DNA from: Herbiconiux ginsengi
GTDB taxonomy: Bacteria; Actinomycetota; Actinomycetes; Actinomycetales; Microbacteriaceae
NCBI RefSeq assembly: GCF_900107435.1
Contig: NZ_FNPZ01000001.1
Location: 1 to 34,394 of the forward strand
Direction of reading: 5' to 3'
Length of the DNA: 34,394 nt
This document shows, piece by piece, positions 7,051 to 14,648 of this stretch. The position numbers and the translations under genes were made by a program. The notes beneath the pieces are model-generated. The model was not told where the DNA came from. It made no database searches and saw only the letters and a list, made by a program, of their open reading frames with translations. How positions within the stretch are numbered: the first letter of the stretch is position 1; every line of letters starts with the position of its first letter.

Positions 7051-9708
7051 ATGGTGAGATCGAACGAACACGCTCCGGATGAGCCGGGTCGCACGCGGCG
7101 GATCGTCGTGGTCGGCGCCGGGCCGGCAGCGCACCGCGTGGTCGACGCCCTCGTGGCGCGACAGTCCGCCGGAACGAGCACGCTCGACATCACGGTGATC
7201 GGCGAGGAGACGCACGCCCCCTACGACCGGGTCGCGCTCTCGAAGCGCCTGGACGGCCCGATCGACCTCTCGCTCGGTCAGCCGGAGTCCTGGACCGGCG
7301 TCGTGCGCTTCCGGTCCGGCACGCGAGCGGTGGGCATCGATCCTGCACGCCGAACCGTCGCCGTGACGTCGGCCGCGGCTGGGCGGGCGACGCAGCTCCT
7401 CCCCTACGACGAACTCGTGCTCGCCACCGGGTCGAGCGCGACTGTTCCGCCCATTCCGAACGCCGCCCTCGGCCGGGTCTACCGCACCATCGACGACGTC
7501 GACGAGATCGTGGCGGCCACAGCCGACATCGGCGAGCGAATGGGCCGGCCGGCGAACGTGGTCGTGGTGGGCGGCGGTCTCCTCGGCCTCGAGGCGGCCG
7601 GCGGCCTGCATCGTCTCGGTGCGCGCACCGCCGTCGTGCACTCGGGTCGTTGGCTGATGTCGTCCCAGCTCGACGAGGGGGCGGGACAAGCGCTCGGCCG
7701 CATCATCTCCGGCGAAGGGATCGAGCTGCACCTCGGCCGCAGACCCACGGAGATCGCCTCCGATGCTTCAGGAGCCGTCACGGCCGTCGTGCTCGCCGAC
7801 GACACCCGGGTGCCCGCCGACCTCGTGATCTTCTCGATCGGCATCACCCCCCGGGACGAGCTCGCGCGAACCGCCGGTCTCGCGGTCGCCGACCGCGGCG
7901 GCGTGGTCGTCGACGACCGCTGCGGCACCTCCGCACCGAACGTCTGGGCCATCGGCGAGGTGGCGAGCATCGACGGCGCCTGCATCGGACTGGTCGCTCC
8001 CGCGAACGCCATGGCCGAGGTGGTGGCCGACCGCATCGCGGGTGGCGACGCCGTGTTCCCGGGCATCGACGACGCCACGAAGCTGAAACTGGCAGGGGTC
8101 GAGGTGGCGAGCTTCGGCGACGCGATGGCCCGCACCGACCGGGCGCTCGAGGTGGTCTACGCCGACCCGGCCCGCGGTCTCTACCAGAAGGTCGTGGTGG
8201 CCGACGACGCCAAGACGCTGCTCGGCGGGATCTTCGTGGGCGATGCGTCGCCCTACGCCTCGTTGCGCCCGCTGCTCGGCCGCGAACTCCCCGCCGAAGC
8301 CGGCGCCTACCTGTCCACCGGCTCCGGTGAACGGCCCGCCGGCGGCGACCTCCCCAACGACGCGCAGCTCTGCTCGTGCAACAACGTGTCGGTCGGCGCG
8401 GTGCGTGCGGCCGTGGTCGGTCCCCACGGCGACCATGCCGACGCATGCGTCGAACTCGGCGCCCTGAAGACCTGCACCCGGGCGGGCACCCAGTGCGGCT
8501 CCTGCGTCCCGCTCGTGAAGAAGCTGCTCGAGACCGAGCTGGTGAAGGCCGGCAAGACCGTCTCGAAGGCGCTCTGCGAGCACGTCGCGCTCAGCCGGAG
8601 CGAGCTGTTCGAGTCGGTGCGGGTGCTGGGTCTGCGTTCGGCCGACGAGGTCATGCGGCGGTTCGGCACAGGGCTCGGCTGCGACGTCTGCAAGCCCGTG
8701 ATCGCATCCGTTCTGGCCAGCCAGACCTCCGGTTACATCCTCGACGACGGCGCCGGCCCGCTCCAGGACACCAATGACCGCGCGCTCGCCAACATGCAGA
8801 AAGACGGCACCTACTCGGTCGTCCCGCGCATCCCGGGCGGCGAGATCACCCCGCAGAAGCTCAAGGTGATCGCCGACGTGGCGGCCGACTACGATCTCTA
8901 CACGAAGATCACGGGAGGTCAGCGGATCGACCTGTTCGGTGCGCGGCTCGAGCAGCTGCCCGAGATCTGGAAGATCCTGGTCGACGCCGGCTTCGAATCG
9001 GGTCAGGCCTACGGCAAGTCGCTGCGCACCGTGAAGTCGTGCGTCGGATCGACGTGGTGCCGTTACGGCGTGCAAGACGCGGTGAGCATGGCGATCGGAC
9101 TGGAACTGCGCTACCGCGGCCTCCGGTCGCCGCACAAGTTCAAGCTCGGCGTCTCCGGCTGCGCGCGCGAGTGCGCCGAGGCCCGGTCGAAGGACATCGG
9201 GGTGATCGCCACCGAACTCGGCTGGAACCTCTACGTCGGCGGAAACGGCGGATTCCAGCCCGCCCACGCCCAGTTGCTCGCCCAGGATCTCGACGACGAG
9301 ACCCTGATCCGCTACATCGACCGCTTCGTGATGTACTACGTGCGCACCGCCGACCGCCTGCAGCGCACCGCGCGCTGGATCGAGGCGCTCGAGGGCGGAC
9401 TCGACCACGTGCGGGAGGTCGTGTGCGACGACTCGCTCGGCATCGCCGACGACCTCGAGGCCGCGATGGCCCTGCACGTCGACTCCTACGAAGACGAATG
9501 GGCGGCCACCCTCCGCGACCCGGAGCGGCTGCGCCGGTTCCGTTCCTTCGTCAACGCACCGCAGACCGCCGATCCCGCCCTCGCGCGGGTGCGCGAACGC
9601 GGACAGCTGCGACCTGCTACTGTCGCGGAACAGTCCGCCGGTGCCGCGGTGCTCGTCTCCGGCCCCTCGATCCCGGTGCGGCCGGGCGGCTCAGGAAGCG
9701 AGGTGTGA
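7051..9708 (+). CDS. nirB: Assimilatory nitrite reductase large subunit (NAD(P)H, siroheme)
   Basis: An 885-residue enzyme reducing nitrite to ammonium with NAD(P)H. In order: FAD/NAD(P) pyridine nucleotide-disulfide domain (VVGAGPAAHRV near 20-30 and VVVGGGLLGLEAAGG near 170-185), a BFD [2Fe-2S] region starting with C441-x-C443, a second BFD-like segment, and a nitrite/sulfite reductase domain with the siroheme/[4Fe-4S] ligands C664-x5-C670 and C704-x3-C708. The length agrees with other NirB proteins. The ATG at 7051 was chosen because GGGAGG ends six bases upstream and the protein begins shortly before the FAD motif; the open frame extends 90 bases further upstream without a ribosome-binding site. 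The small subunit NirD is fused to CbiX on the divergent operon. It probably pairs with that protein and receives siroheme made with the neighbouring CobA. Confidence 0.93.
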   Translation: MVRSNEHAPDEPGRTRRIVVVGAGPAAHRVVDALVARQSAGTSTLDITVIGEETHAPYDRVALSKRLDGPIDLSLGQPESWTGVVRFRSGTRAVGIDPARRTVAVTSAAAGRATQLLPYDELVLATGSSATVPPIPNAALGRVYRTIDDVDEIVAATADIGERMGRPANVVVVGGGLLGLEAAGGLHRLGARTAVVHSGRWLMSSQLDEGAGQALGRIISGEGIELHLGRRPTEIASDASGAVTAVVLADDTRVPADLVIFSIGITPRDELARTAGLAVADRGGVVVDDRCGTSAPNVWAIGEVASIDGACIGLVAPANAMAEVVADRIAGGDAVFPGIDDATKLKLAGVEVASFGDAMARTDRALEVVYADPARGLYQKVVVADDAKTLLGGIFVGDASPYASLRPLLGRELPAEAGAYLSTGSGERPAGGDLPNDAQLCSCNNVSVGAVRAAVVGPHGDHADACVELGALKTCTRAGTQCGSCVPLVKKLLETELVKAGKTVSKALCEHVALSRSELFESVRVLGLRSADEVMRRFGTGLGCDVCKPVIASVLASQTSGYILDDGAGPLQDTNDRALANMQKDGTYSVVPRIPGGEITPQKLKVIADVAADYDLYTKITGGQRIDLFGARLEQLPEIWKILVDAGFESGQAYGKSLRTVKSCVGSTWCRYGVQDAVSMAIGLELRYRGLRSPHKFKLGVSGCARECAEARSKDIGVIATELGWNLYVGGNGGFQPAHAQLLAQDLDDETLIRYIDRFVMYYVRTADRLQRTARWIEALEGGLDHVREVVCDDSLGIADDLEAAMALHVDSYEDEWAATLRDPERLRRFRSFVNAPQTADPALARVRERGQLRPATVAEQSAGAAVLVSGPSIPVRPGGSGSEV

Positions 9709-9709
9709 G

Positions 9710-10714
9710 ATGCACGTTCCCCTCGAGCTGGCCGGGCGCCGTGTGGTCGTCTTCGGCTCGGCCGGAGGGGCACGACGCATCCTCGCCCGCTATGGCGCCG
9801 ACGGTGCGGTGACCCGGCTGGCCGAGCCCGTCACGGCCCTTGACGCGGCCTCGCAGATCGGCGACGCGGAGTTCGTGGTGTGGGCGCATCCGTCGGACAC
9901 GTCAGTGTCGACACGGGACTCGGTGCGCGAGGCCGCGGCGGAGCGGCGGCTCTGGTTCGTGACCGAGACGCCACTCGACCCCACACCGCTCGGACACGTC
10001 GCGCTGGTGGGCGGCGGCCCGGGCGATCCCGGGTTGATCACGGTCGCGGGGCGACGGATGCTCGCCGAAGCCGACGTCGTGCTCTACGATCGCCTCGCCC
10101 CGCGTGACCTCCTCGAGGAGTGGGCCCCAGGCGCCGAACTGATCGACGTGGGCAAGACCCCCGGGCACCATGCCGTTCCGCAGCGCGAGATCGAGCGTCT
10201 CCTCGTCGAGTGGGCGCAGCAAGGCCTGCGGGTGGTGCGGTTGAAGGGCGGGGACTCCTTCGTGTTCGGCCGCGGTGGCGAGGAGGTGCACGCCTGCCGT
10301 CGAGCGGGTGTTCCGGTCACCGTCGTACCGGGCGTGACGAGCGCCATCGCGGTGCCGGCCGCCGCTGGCATCCCCGTCACCCACCGGGAGATCAGCCGCG
10401 CCTTCACCGTCGCGTCAGGCCATGTGCCGTTCTCCGAAGACGAGCTCGCGAACCTGGCCGGGTCATCGGGAACGCTGGTGGTGCTGATGGGTGTCACCAC
10501 CCTGCCCCACCTCGTCGCGGGCCTGCAGCGACACGGGATGCGCGCCGAGACGCCGCTCGCCCTGGTCGAACGCGGCTTCAGCCCCGAGCAGCGCACCGTC
10601 GTCACGACGGTGGGCGGGGCCGTTCTCGCGGCCCACACGGCCCAGGTGCGCTCGCCCGCGGTGATCGTGATCGGCGACGTGGTGGGCGTGCCGTCCGCTC
10701 TTCCAGGAGACTGA
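9710..10714 (+). CDS. cobA: Uroporphyrinogen-III C-methyltransferase with degenerate N-terminal Rossmann-like extension
   Basis: A 334-residue protein. Residues 95-334 are a standard SUMT/CobA domain: VGGGPGDPGL (100-109), YDRLAP near 126, the RLKGGDSFVFGRGGEE motif and THREISRAFTVASGH. It methylates uroporphyrinogen III twice to precorrin-2, the first step to siroheme. Residues 1-95 resemble the Rossmann start of CysG/Met8 precorrin-2 dehydrogenase (LAGRRVVVFGSAGGARRI), but the usual GGG nucleotide motif is weak (FGSAGG), so dehydrogenase activity is doubtful. The ATG lies one base after the nirB stop, with AGGAAGCGAGG just upstream, so nirB and cobA are one transcript. With the CbiX domain of the divergent operon it covers most of siroheme synthesis. 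Confidence 0.88.
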   Translation: MHVPLELAGRRVVVFGSAGGARRILARYGADGAVTRLAEPVTALDAASQIGDAEFVVWAHPSDTSVSTRDSVREAAAERRLWFVTETPLDPTPLGHVALVGGGPGDPGLITVAGRRMLAEADVVLYDRLAPRDLLEEWAPGAELIDVGKTPGHHAVPQREIERLLVEWAQQGLRVVRLKGGDSFVFGRGGEEVHACRRAGVPVTVVPGVTSAIAVPAAAGIPVTHREISRAFTVASGHVPFSEDELANLAGSSGTLVVLMGVTTLPHLVAGLQRHGMRAETPLALVERGFSPEQRTVVTTVGGAVLAAHTAQVRSPAVIVIGDVVGVPSALPGD

Positions 10715-10718
10715 AGGC

Positions 10719-11858
10719 ATGATCGACTTCGAGAGCGAAGGAACGGCCCCCGAACCGGGCTTCCGCGCCGACCAGCTGGAGGGGTTCCGGATCGGGGTCA
10801 CCTCCGACCGGCGTTCCGAAGACCTCATCGCCGCCTTCGAACGACGGGGCGCCGACGTGCTGCACGCTCCGACCATCCGGATGGAGGCGGCCGTCGACGA
10901 CGGAAAGCTGGAGAGCGAGACCCGCGCCGTGATCGCCGCGCGCCCCGACATCCTCCTGGCCACCACCTCCTACGGCATCCGCCGCTGGTTCGAGGCGGCC
11001 GACGCGGCCGGTCTCGGAACGGAGCTCACCGAGGTGCTCGAGCAGTCCCGCATCCTGGTGCGCGGTCCGAAAGCGCGCGGCGCGGTGCGCGCCGCGGGCC
11101 TCGACGACGATGGGATGAGCGCGCGCGAGACCACGATCTCGCTCGTCGACTACGTGCTCCGCGACGGCGTGAACGGCATGACGATCGCCGTGCAGCTGCA
11201 CGGGTTCACCGATCCGGAGCAGCTGGACCGCCTGACGTCGGCGGGAGCCGCCGTTCTCACAGTCGCCCCCTACCGCTGGACCAGACACGAGGACAGCGCG
11301 CGCGTCACCCGCCTGATCGACGCGATCTGCGCCGGCAACGTCGACGCGGTGACCTTCACCAGCGCGCCGGCCGTCGAGGCCCTCTTCCAGGCGGCGGATG
11401 CCATCGGTCGTCTCGACGACGTGCGCTTCGCCTTCGAGACGTCGGTGGTGCCCGCGGCTGTGGGCCCGGTCACCGCACAGCCGCTGGTGGATGCCGGAGT
11501 GCTGCCCATCACGCCCGACCGGTTCCGCATGGGCGCCCTGATCCGTCTCGTCGCCGAACATCTCGAGCAGACTCGCGTGCTGCGGCTGGCGACCGAGCGC
11601 GGCTCGATCGAGCTCCGGGGCCGGATCGCCTCGGTGAACGGTGAGAAGACCGTGCTGACCCCCACCGCGCTGAGCCTGTTCCGCGTTCTCGTCAGCGCCG
11701 GCGGCGCCACCGTCTCCCGGGCCGAACTCGCGGCATCCGCCCCCGAACCGCTCGATGATCACGCGGTCGACGTGGCGATCAGCAGGCTTCGCGGAGCCCT
11801 TCCCGACCCCACGATCGTGGCGACGGTCATCAAACGCGGGTACCGCATCGCCACGTGA
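10719..11858 (+). CDS. nnaR: NnaR-type regulator: uroporphyrinogen-III synthase-like domain plus winged-helix DNA-binding domain
   Basis: A 379-residue two-domain protein. Residues 20-270 have the HemD fold: FRIGVTSDRRSEDLIAAFERRG at the start, ATTSYGIRRWFEAAD, VDAVTFTSAPAVEALF and the final PDRFRMGALI. Residues of about 290-379 form an OmpR/PhoB-type winged helix (LTPTALSLFRVLVSAGG, then VDVAISRLRGAL and the closing TVIKRGYRIAT). This architecture is that of NnaR, which works with GlnR to activate nitrate and nitrite assimilation genes in Streptomyces and Mycobacterium. It is the last gene of the nirB-cobA transcript, four bases after cobA with AGGAGACTGAAGG upstream, suggesting autoregulation. 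Whether it keeps uroporphyrinogen-III synthase activity cannot be judged from sequence alone. Confidence 0.87.
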   Translation: MIDFESEGTAPEPGFRADQLEGFRIGVTSDRRSEDLIAAFERRGADVLHAPTIRMEAAVDDGKLESETRAVIAARPDILLATTSYGIRRWFEAADAAGLGTELTEVLEQSRILVRGPKARGAVRAAGLDDDGMSARETTISLVDYVLRDGVNGMTIAVQLHGFTDPEQLDRLTSAGAAVLTVAPYRWTRHEDSARVTRLIDAICAGNVDAVTFTSAPAVEALFQAADAIGRLDDVRFAFETSVVPAAVGPVTAQPLVDAGVLPITPDRFRMGALIRLVAEHLEQTRVLRLATERGSIELRGRIASVNGEKTVLTPTALSLFRVLVSAGGATVSRAELAASAPEPLDDHAVDVAISRLRGALPDPTIVATVIKRGYRIAT

Positions 11859-11892
11859 CGCCGGCACCGTGCGGCCGTCGCGAACCGGCGGG

Positions 11893-13101
11893 TCAGCCCG
11901 CCAGCGAGTGCTCCGGCGACAGGATGCCCGTGAACGCCCGCGTGATGTCGGTCGCGCTGGGTGCGGCCGGGTCGGTGGCCTGCGAGGGGGTGGTGTAGAC
12001 CACGATCGTCCACCCCTCGTCGGGCAGCGTGGCCCCCGCGCCGCTGTAGCCGGGGATGGTGGGGTTCAGGAACATCCAGTCCTTCACCACCAGGAATCCC
12101 ATGGCCCAGTACTGGTCGGGCGTGTTCGCGCCGATGCCCACGGTCGTCGGCGCCCACTGGATGTCGTGGTACTTGCTCGAGAGCAGCTCGCCCGAGGCGA
12201 GAGCGTCGAGGAAGGTGCCGACGTCTTGGGCATTGCTGCCGACTCCCCCGGCGAAGTGCGCCCAGGAGGGACTCCAGCCGGTGACGTTCTCCCACACTCC
12301 GCGCTCGCCGTCGTAGCCCTGCAGGATGGGCTGCTTCCAGTTGCCGTCGCGGGTCACCGTGGTGTCGCGCATGCCGAGCGGATCGAGCACCCCGGTCTGG
12401 ATCAGGTCTTCGACCCGCCGATCGGTGGCTTTCGCGAGGATGCCGACGAGCACGGCGGAGTTGGTGTCGGAGAACATCCAGTCGCTGCCCGGCGGGAACA
12501 CGGGGCCGCCCTCGGTGCCGATGTCGATGATCTCGTCGACGGTCCACACCCGGAACGGATCGGCGTAGAGGTCGGCGAGGAAGTCGGCCTGGCCGGTGAA
12601 CTGCGAGTAGCCCGCGGTGTTGTGCAGCAGCATGTCCACGGTGACGGTGTCGGCATCCGGAAGGTCCGGATACCAGGTGGAGATCGGCTCGTCGAGCGAG
12701 ATCACACCGGCCTCGACCTGCTGCAGGAAGGCGGTCGTGAGCATCGGCGTCGTCAGGTTGCCGAGCATGTGGTGCATGTCGGGGGTGGCCGGCACGCCGG
12801 GCAACGAGTCGCCGAGGGCGCCGAACAGCACCGGCTCGCCGTCGTGCCACACCCCGGCGATCGTGGCGGTGAGGTGATCGGCTTCGAATTGCCGGTGCAG
12901 CACCTCGGCCAGGGCGACGGATGTCGCGTCGCCCGACAGGCACAGCCCGTCGTGCTCGCTCGTGCCGGCCGGACAGCCGTCGGTGGCGGTCGAGTCGTCA
13001 GGCGACGAGGATGCCGGCGACGATGCCTGCGACGGGGCAGTCGTGCAGGCGGTCAGCAGCAGCAGGCTCGCCAGCGCGGCCGCGATCCCCATCGATCTCA
13101 T
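11893..13101 (-). CDS. Lipoprotein of the serine beta-lactamase/PBP-like family with altered catalytic motifs
   Basis: A 402-residue exported protein. It has a short signal peptide with lipobox LLTAC (Cys19 would be lipidated), a Ser/Pro/Thr-rich linker to about residue 45, then a Beta-lactamase (class C/PBP4*/EstB) domain. The fold is clear from LTTPMLTTAFLQQVEAGVISLDEPISTWYP, the HNTAGY segment and LDPLGMRDT. The active-site motifs do not match: SxxK is replaced by N115-L-T-T118, YxN by F210-S-D212, and the HTG-like third motif by GYSGAGAT. The catalytic serine and lysine are therefore both missing, so it is probably a binding or structural pseudoenzyme. It converges with nnaR across a 34-base gap and diverges from the GH13 gene. 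A TAGAGT hexamer six bases before the ATG suggests a leaderless message. Confidence 0.82.
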   Translation of the reverse strand: MRSMGIAAALASLLLLTACTTAPSQASSPASSSPDDSTATDGCPAGTSEHDGLCLSGDATSVALAEVLHRQFEADHLTATIAGVWHDGEPVLFGALGDSLPGVPATPDMHHMLGNLTTPMLTTAFLQQVEAGVISLDEPISTWYPDLPDADTVTVDMLLHNTAGYSQFTGQADFLADLYADPFRVWTVDEIIDIGTEGGPVFPPGSDWMFSDTNSAVLVGILAKATDRRVEDLIQTGVLDPLGMRDTTVTRDGNWKQPILQGYDGERGVWENVTGWSPSWAHFAGGVGSNAQDVGTFLDALASGELLSSKYHDIQWAPTTVGIGANTPDQYWAMGFLVVKDWMFLNPTIPGYSGAGATLPDEGWTIVVYTTPSQATDPAAPSATDITRAFTGILSPEHSLAG

Positions 13102-13107
13102 GCGCTC

Positions 13108-13113
13108 ACTCTA
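13108..13113 (-). promoter_or_regulatory. Putative -10 (TAGAGT), leaderless start of lipoprotein gene
   Basis: TAGAGT is followed by six bases and then the ATG at 13101, placing the transcription start at or next to the start codon. No Shine-Dalgarno sequence is present. Confidence 0.45.
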
Positions 13114-13202
13114 GTGAACGGGGAAGCCGTGGCGCGCGTGCAACGTGGCCGCCGGTGCTCGCCCGCCGTCGGCCCTCGGTTGCGCGGGGCGGCGTGGCCC
13201 CG

Positions 13203-13208
13203 CACACT
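13203..13208 (+). promoter_or_regulatory. Putative -10 (CACACT), leaderless start of GH13 gene
   Basis: CACACT ends six bases before the ATG at 13215. It is a weaker match to TAnnnT, but the spacing equals that of other genes in the window and no ribosome-binding site is visible. Confidence 0.3.
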
Positions 13209-13214
13209 GATCGG

Positions 13215-14498
13215 ATGACCGACCTCGCACCGTCGCCCCACTCGATTCCCTGGGCGGATCACGCGATCTGGTGGCAGGTGTATCCGCTGGGCTTCGTGGG
13301 CGCCGACCTCTCCGGCGAACGGCGCCCCGGCACCCTGCACCGGCTCTCCCGCCTCCTGCCGTGGCTCGACGACCTGGTCGCGCTCGGCGCGAACGGTCTG
13401 CTCCTCGGCCCGGTCTTCGACTCCGCCACGCACGGATACGACACCGTCGACCACCTCCGCATCGACCCCCGCCTGGGCGGCGACGCCGATATCGACGCTC
13501 TGCTCGCCGCCTGCCGTGAGCGCGGCATCCGCGTGCTGTTCGACGGCGCGTTCAATCACGTCGGCCGGGCCCACCCGTGGTGGCAGGAGGCCGTCGCCGC
13601 CGGGCCCGGTTCGGTGGCGGCGGGCCGCTTCTCCACGAGCCCCGACGCGGTCGAGGTCGACGGGCTCCGCGTCGACGTCTTCGAGGGGCACGACGCCCTC
13701 GTGGTGCTCGACCACGAGCATCCCGACGTCGTCGCACTGGCCGGCGCCGTGATGGCGCACTGGCTCGAGCGCGGCATCGACGGGTGGCGACTGGATGCCG
13801 CGTACGCCGTGCCCCCGGCGTTCTGGCGTGCGTGCATCGATCCGCTGCGGGCGCGGTTTGCGGATGCCTGGTTCGTGGGCGAGGTCATCCACGGCGACTA
13901 CGTCGCCTACGTCGAGGAGTCGGGACTCGACTCGGTGACCCAGTACGAGCTGTGGAGCGCCATCCGCGGCGCCATCAGCAGCCGCAACTGGTTCGAGCTG
14001 GCCTGGTCGCTGAAGCGCCACGACGAATTCTCGGCGGCCTTCCTGCCACTGACCTTCATCGGCAACCACGACGTGACCCGCATCGCCTCCGCGATCGACG
14101 ACGAGCGGCACCTCGGCCATGCGATCGCCGTGCTGATGTTCGTGGCCGGCACCCCCAGCATCTATTCCGGCGACGAGCGCGGCCTCCACGCGGTGAAGGA
14201 AGAGCGGGCCGGCGGAGACGACGCCATCCGTCCGGAGTTCCCGCTCTCCCCCACCGACTGGCCCGGCGGACCGGTGTTCGAGCTCTACCGCCAGGCCATC
14301 GCGTTCCGCCGACGCCACGCCTGGCTCGCCCACGCCCGGGTCACCGCCGAAGAGCTCAGCAACGAGGCCGTGCTGCTGGTCGCGACGGGCCGGAACGGCG
14401 AGCGCGCCGCCCTCGCCCTCAACCTCGCCGACGAGCCGCGCGCCCTCGGCGGTGCGGCGATTGCCCCAAACGCCTGGGAGTTCCGCGAGACGCCTTGA
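13215..14498 (+). CDS. GH13 alpha-amylase-family glycosidase
   Basis: A 427-residue cytoplasmic enzyme (no signal peptide) with the four GH13 regions: I, D110-G-A-F-N114-H115; II, GWRLDAA with Arg192 and nucleophile Asp194; III, VGEV with acid/base Glu223; IV, GNHD with His285-Asp286. All catalytic residues are present, so an active alpha-glucan or alpha-glucoside hydrolase/transferase is likely. The chain is short for an amylase and lacks carbohydrate-binding modules, closer to small oligosaccharide-acting members. Substrate cannot be assigned. The ATG at 13215 is chosen because the protein begins just before the first barrel strand (AIWWQVYPLGF); upstream in-frame sequence is the antisense of the lipoprotein gene. 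It ends at the terminator shared with tRNA-Ala. Confidence 0.88.
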   Translation: MTDLAPSPHSIPWADHAIWWQVYPLGFVGADLSGERRPGTLHRLSRLLPWLDDLVALGANGLLLGPVFDSATHGYDTVDHLRIDPRLGGDADIDALLAACRERGIRVLFDGAFNHVGRAHPWWQEAVAAGPGSVAAGRFSTSPDAVEVDGLRVDVFEGHDALVVLDHEHPDVVALAGAVMAHWLERGIDGWRLDAAYAVPPAFWRACIDPLRARFADAWFVGEVIHGDYVAYVEESGLDSVTQYELWSAIRGAISSRNWFELAWSLKRHDEFSAAFLPLTFIGNHDVTRIASAIDDERHLGHAIAVLMFVAGTPSIYSGDERGLHAVKEERAGGDDAIRPEFPLSPTDWPGGPVFELYRQAIAFRRRHAWLAHARVTAEELSNEAVLLVATGRNGERAALALNLADEPRALGGAAIAPNAWEFRETP

Positions 14499-14506
14499 CG
14501 ACAAAA

Positions 14507-14533
14507 CCCCCGAGATCGCCGTGATCTCGGGGG
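14507..14533. terminator. Bidirectional intrinsic terminator between GH13 gene and tRNA-Ala
   Basis: A perfect 11-bp stem (CCCCCGAGATC) with a five-base loop. Leftward transcripts from the tRNA run into TTTTGTCG after the stem, a good U-tract. Rightward transcripts from the GH13 gene run into TTCTTCGG, a weaker tract. It lies 8 bases after the GH13 stop and 10 bases after the tRNA 3' end. Confidence 0.85.
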
Positions 14534-14543
14534 TTCTTCGGTG

Positions 14544-14619
14544 TGGTGGAGCTACGGGGATTCGAACCCCGGACCTTCTCATTGCGAACGAGACGCGCTA
14601 CCAACTGCGCCATAGCCCC
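14544..14619 (-). tRNA. tRNA-Ala (anticodon CGC)
   Basis: A 76-base tRNA with encoded CCA. The acceptor stem is GGGGCTA/TAGCTCC and includes the G3.U70 wobble pair, the identity element of tRNA-Ala. The anticodon loop TTCGCAA gives anticodon CGC, reading GCG. The T-loop GTTCGAAT is standard. TAAACT at 14651-14646, overlapping the stop codon of the acyltransferase gene, is a plausible -10. The downstream hairpin with U-tract terminates it. Confidence 0.97.
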
Positions 14620-14648
14620 GCTGACGCTTTCGCGACAACCCAGACAGT

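Noticed and set aside
11859-11892. A terminator between nnaR and the lipoprotein gene
   Set aside because: Only a weak CGCCGG/CCGGCG pairing around a 19-base centre with no U-tract is present, too poor to call.
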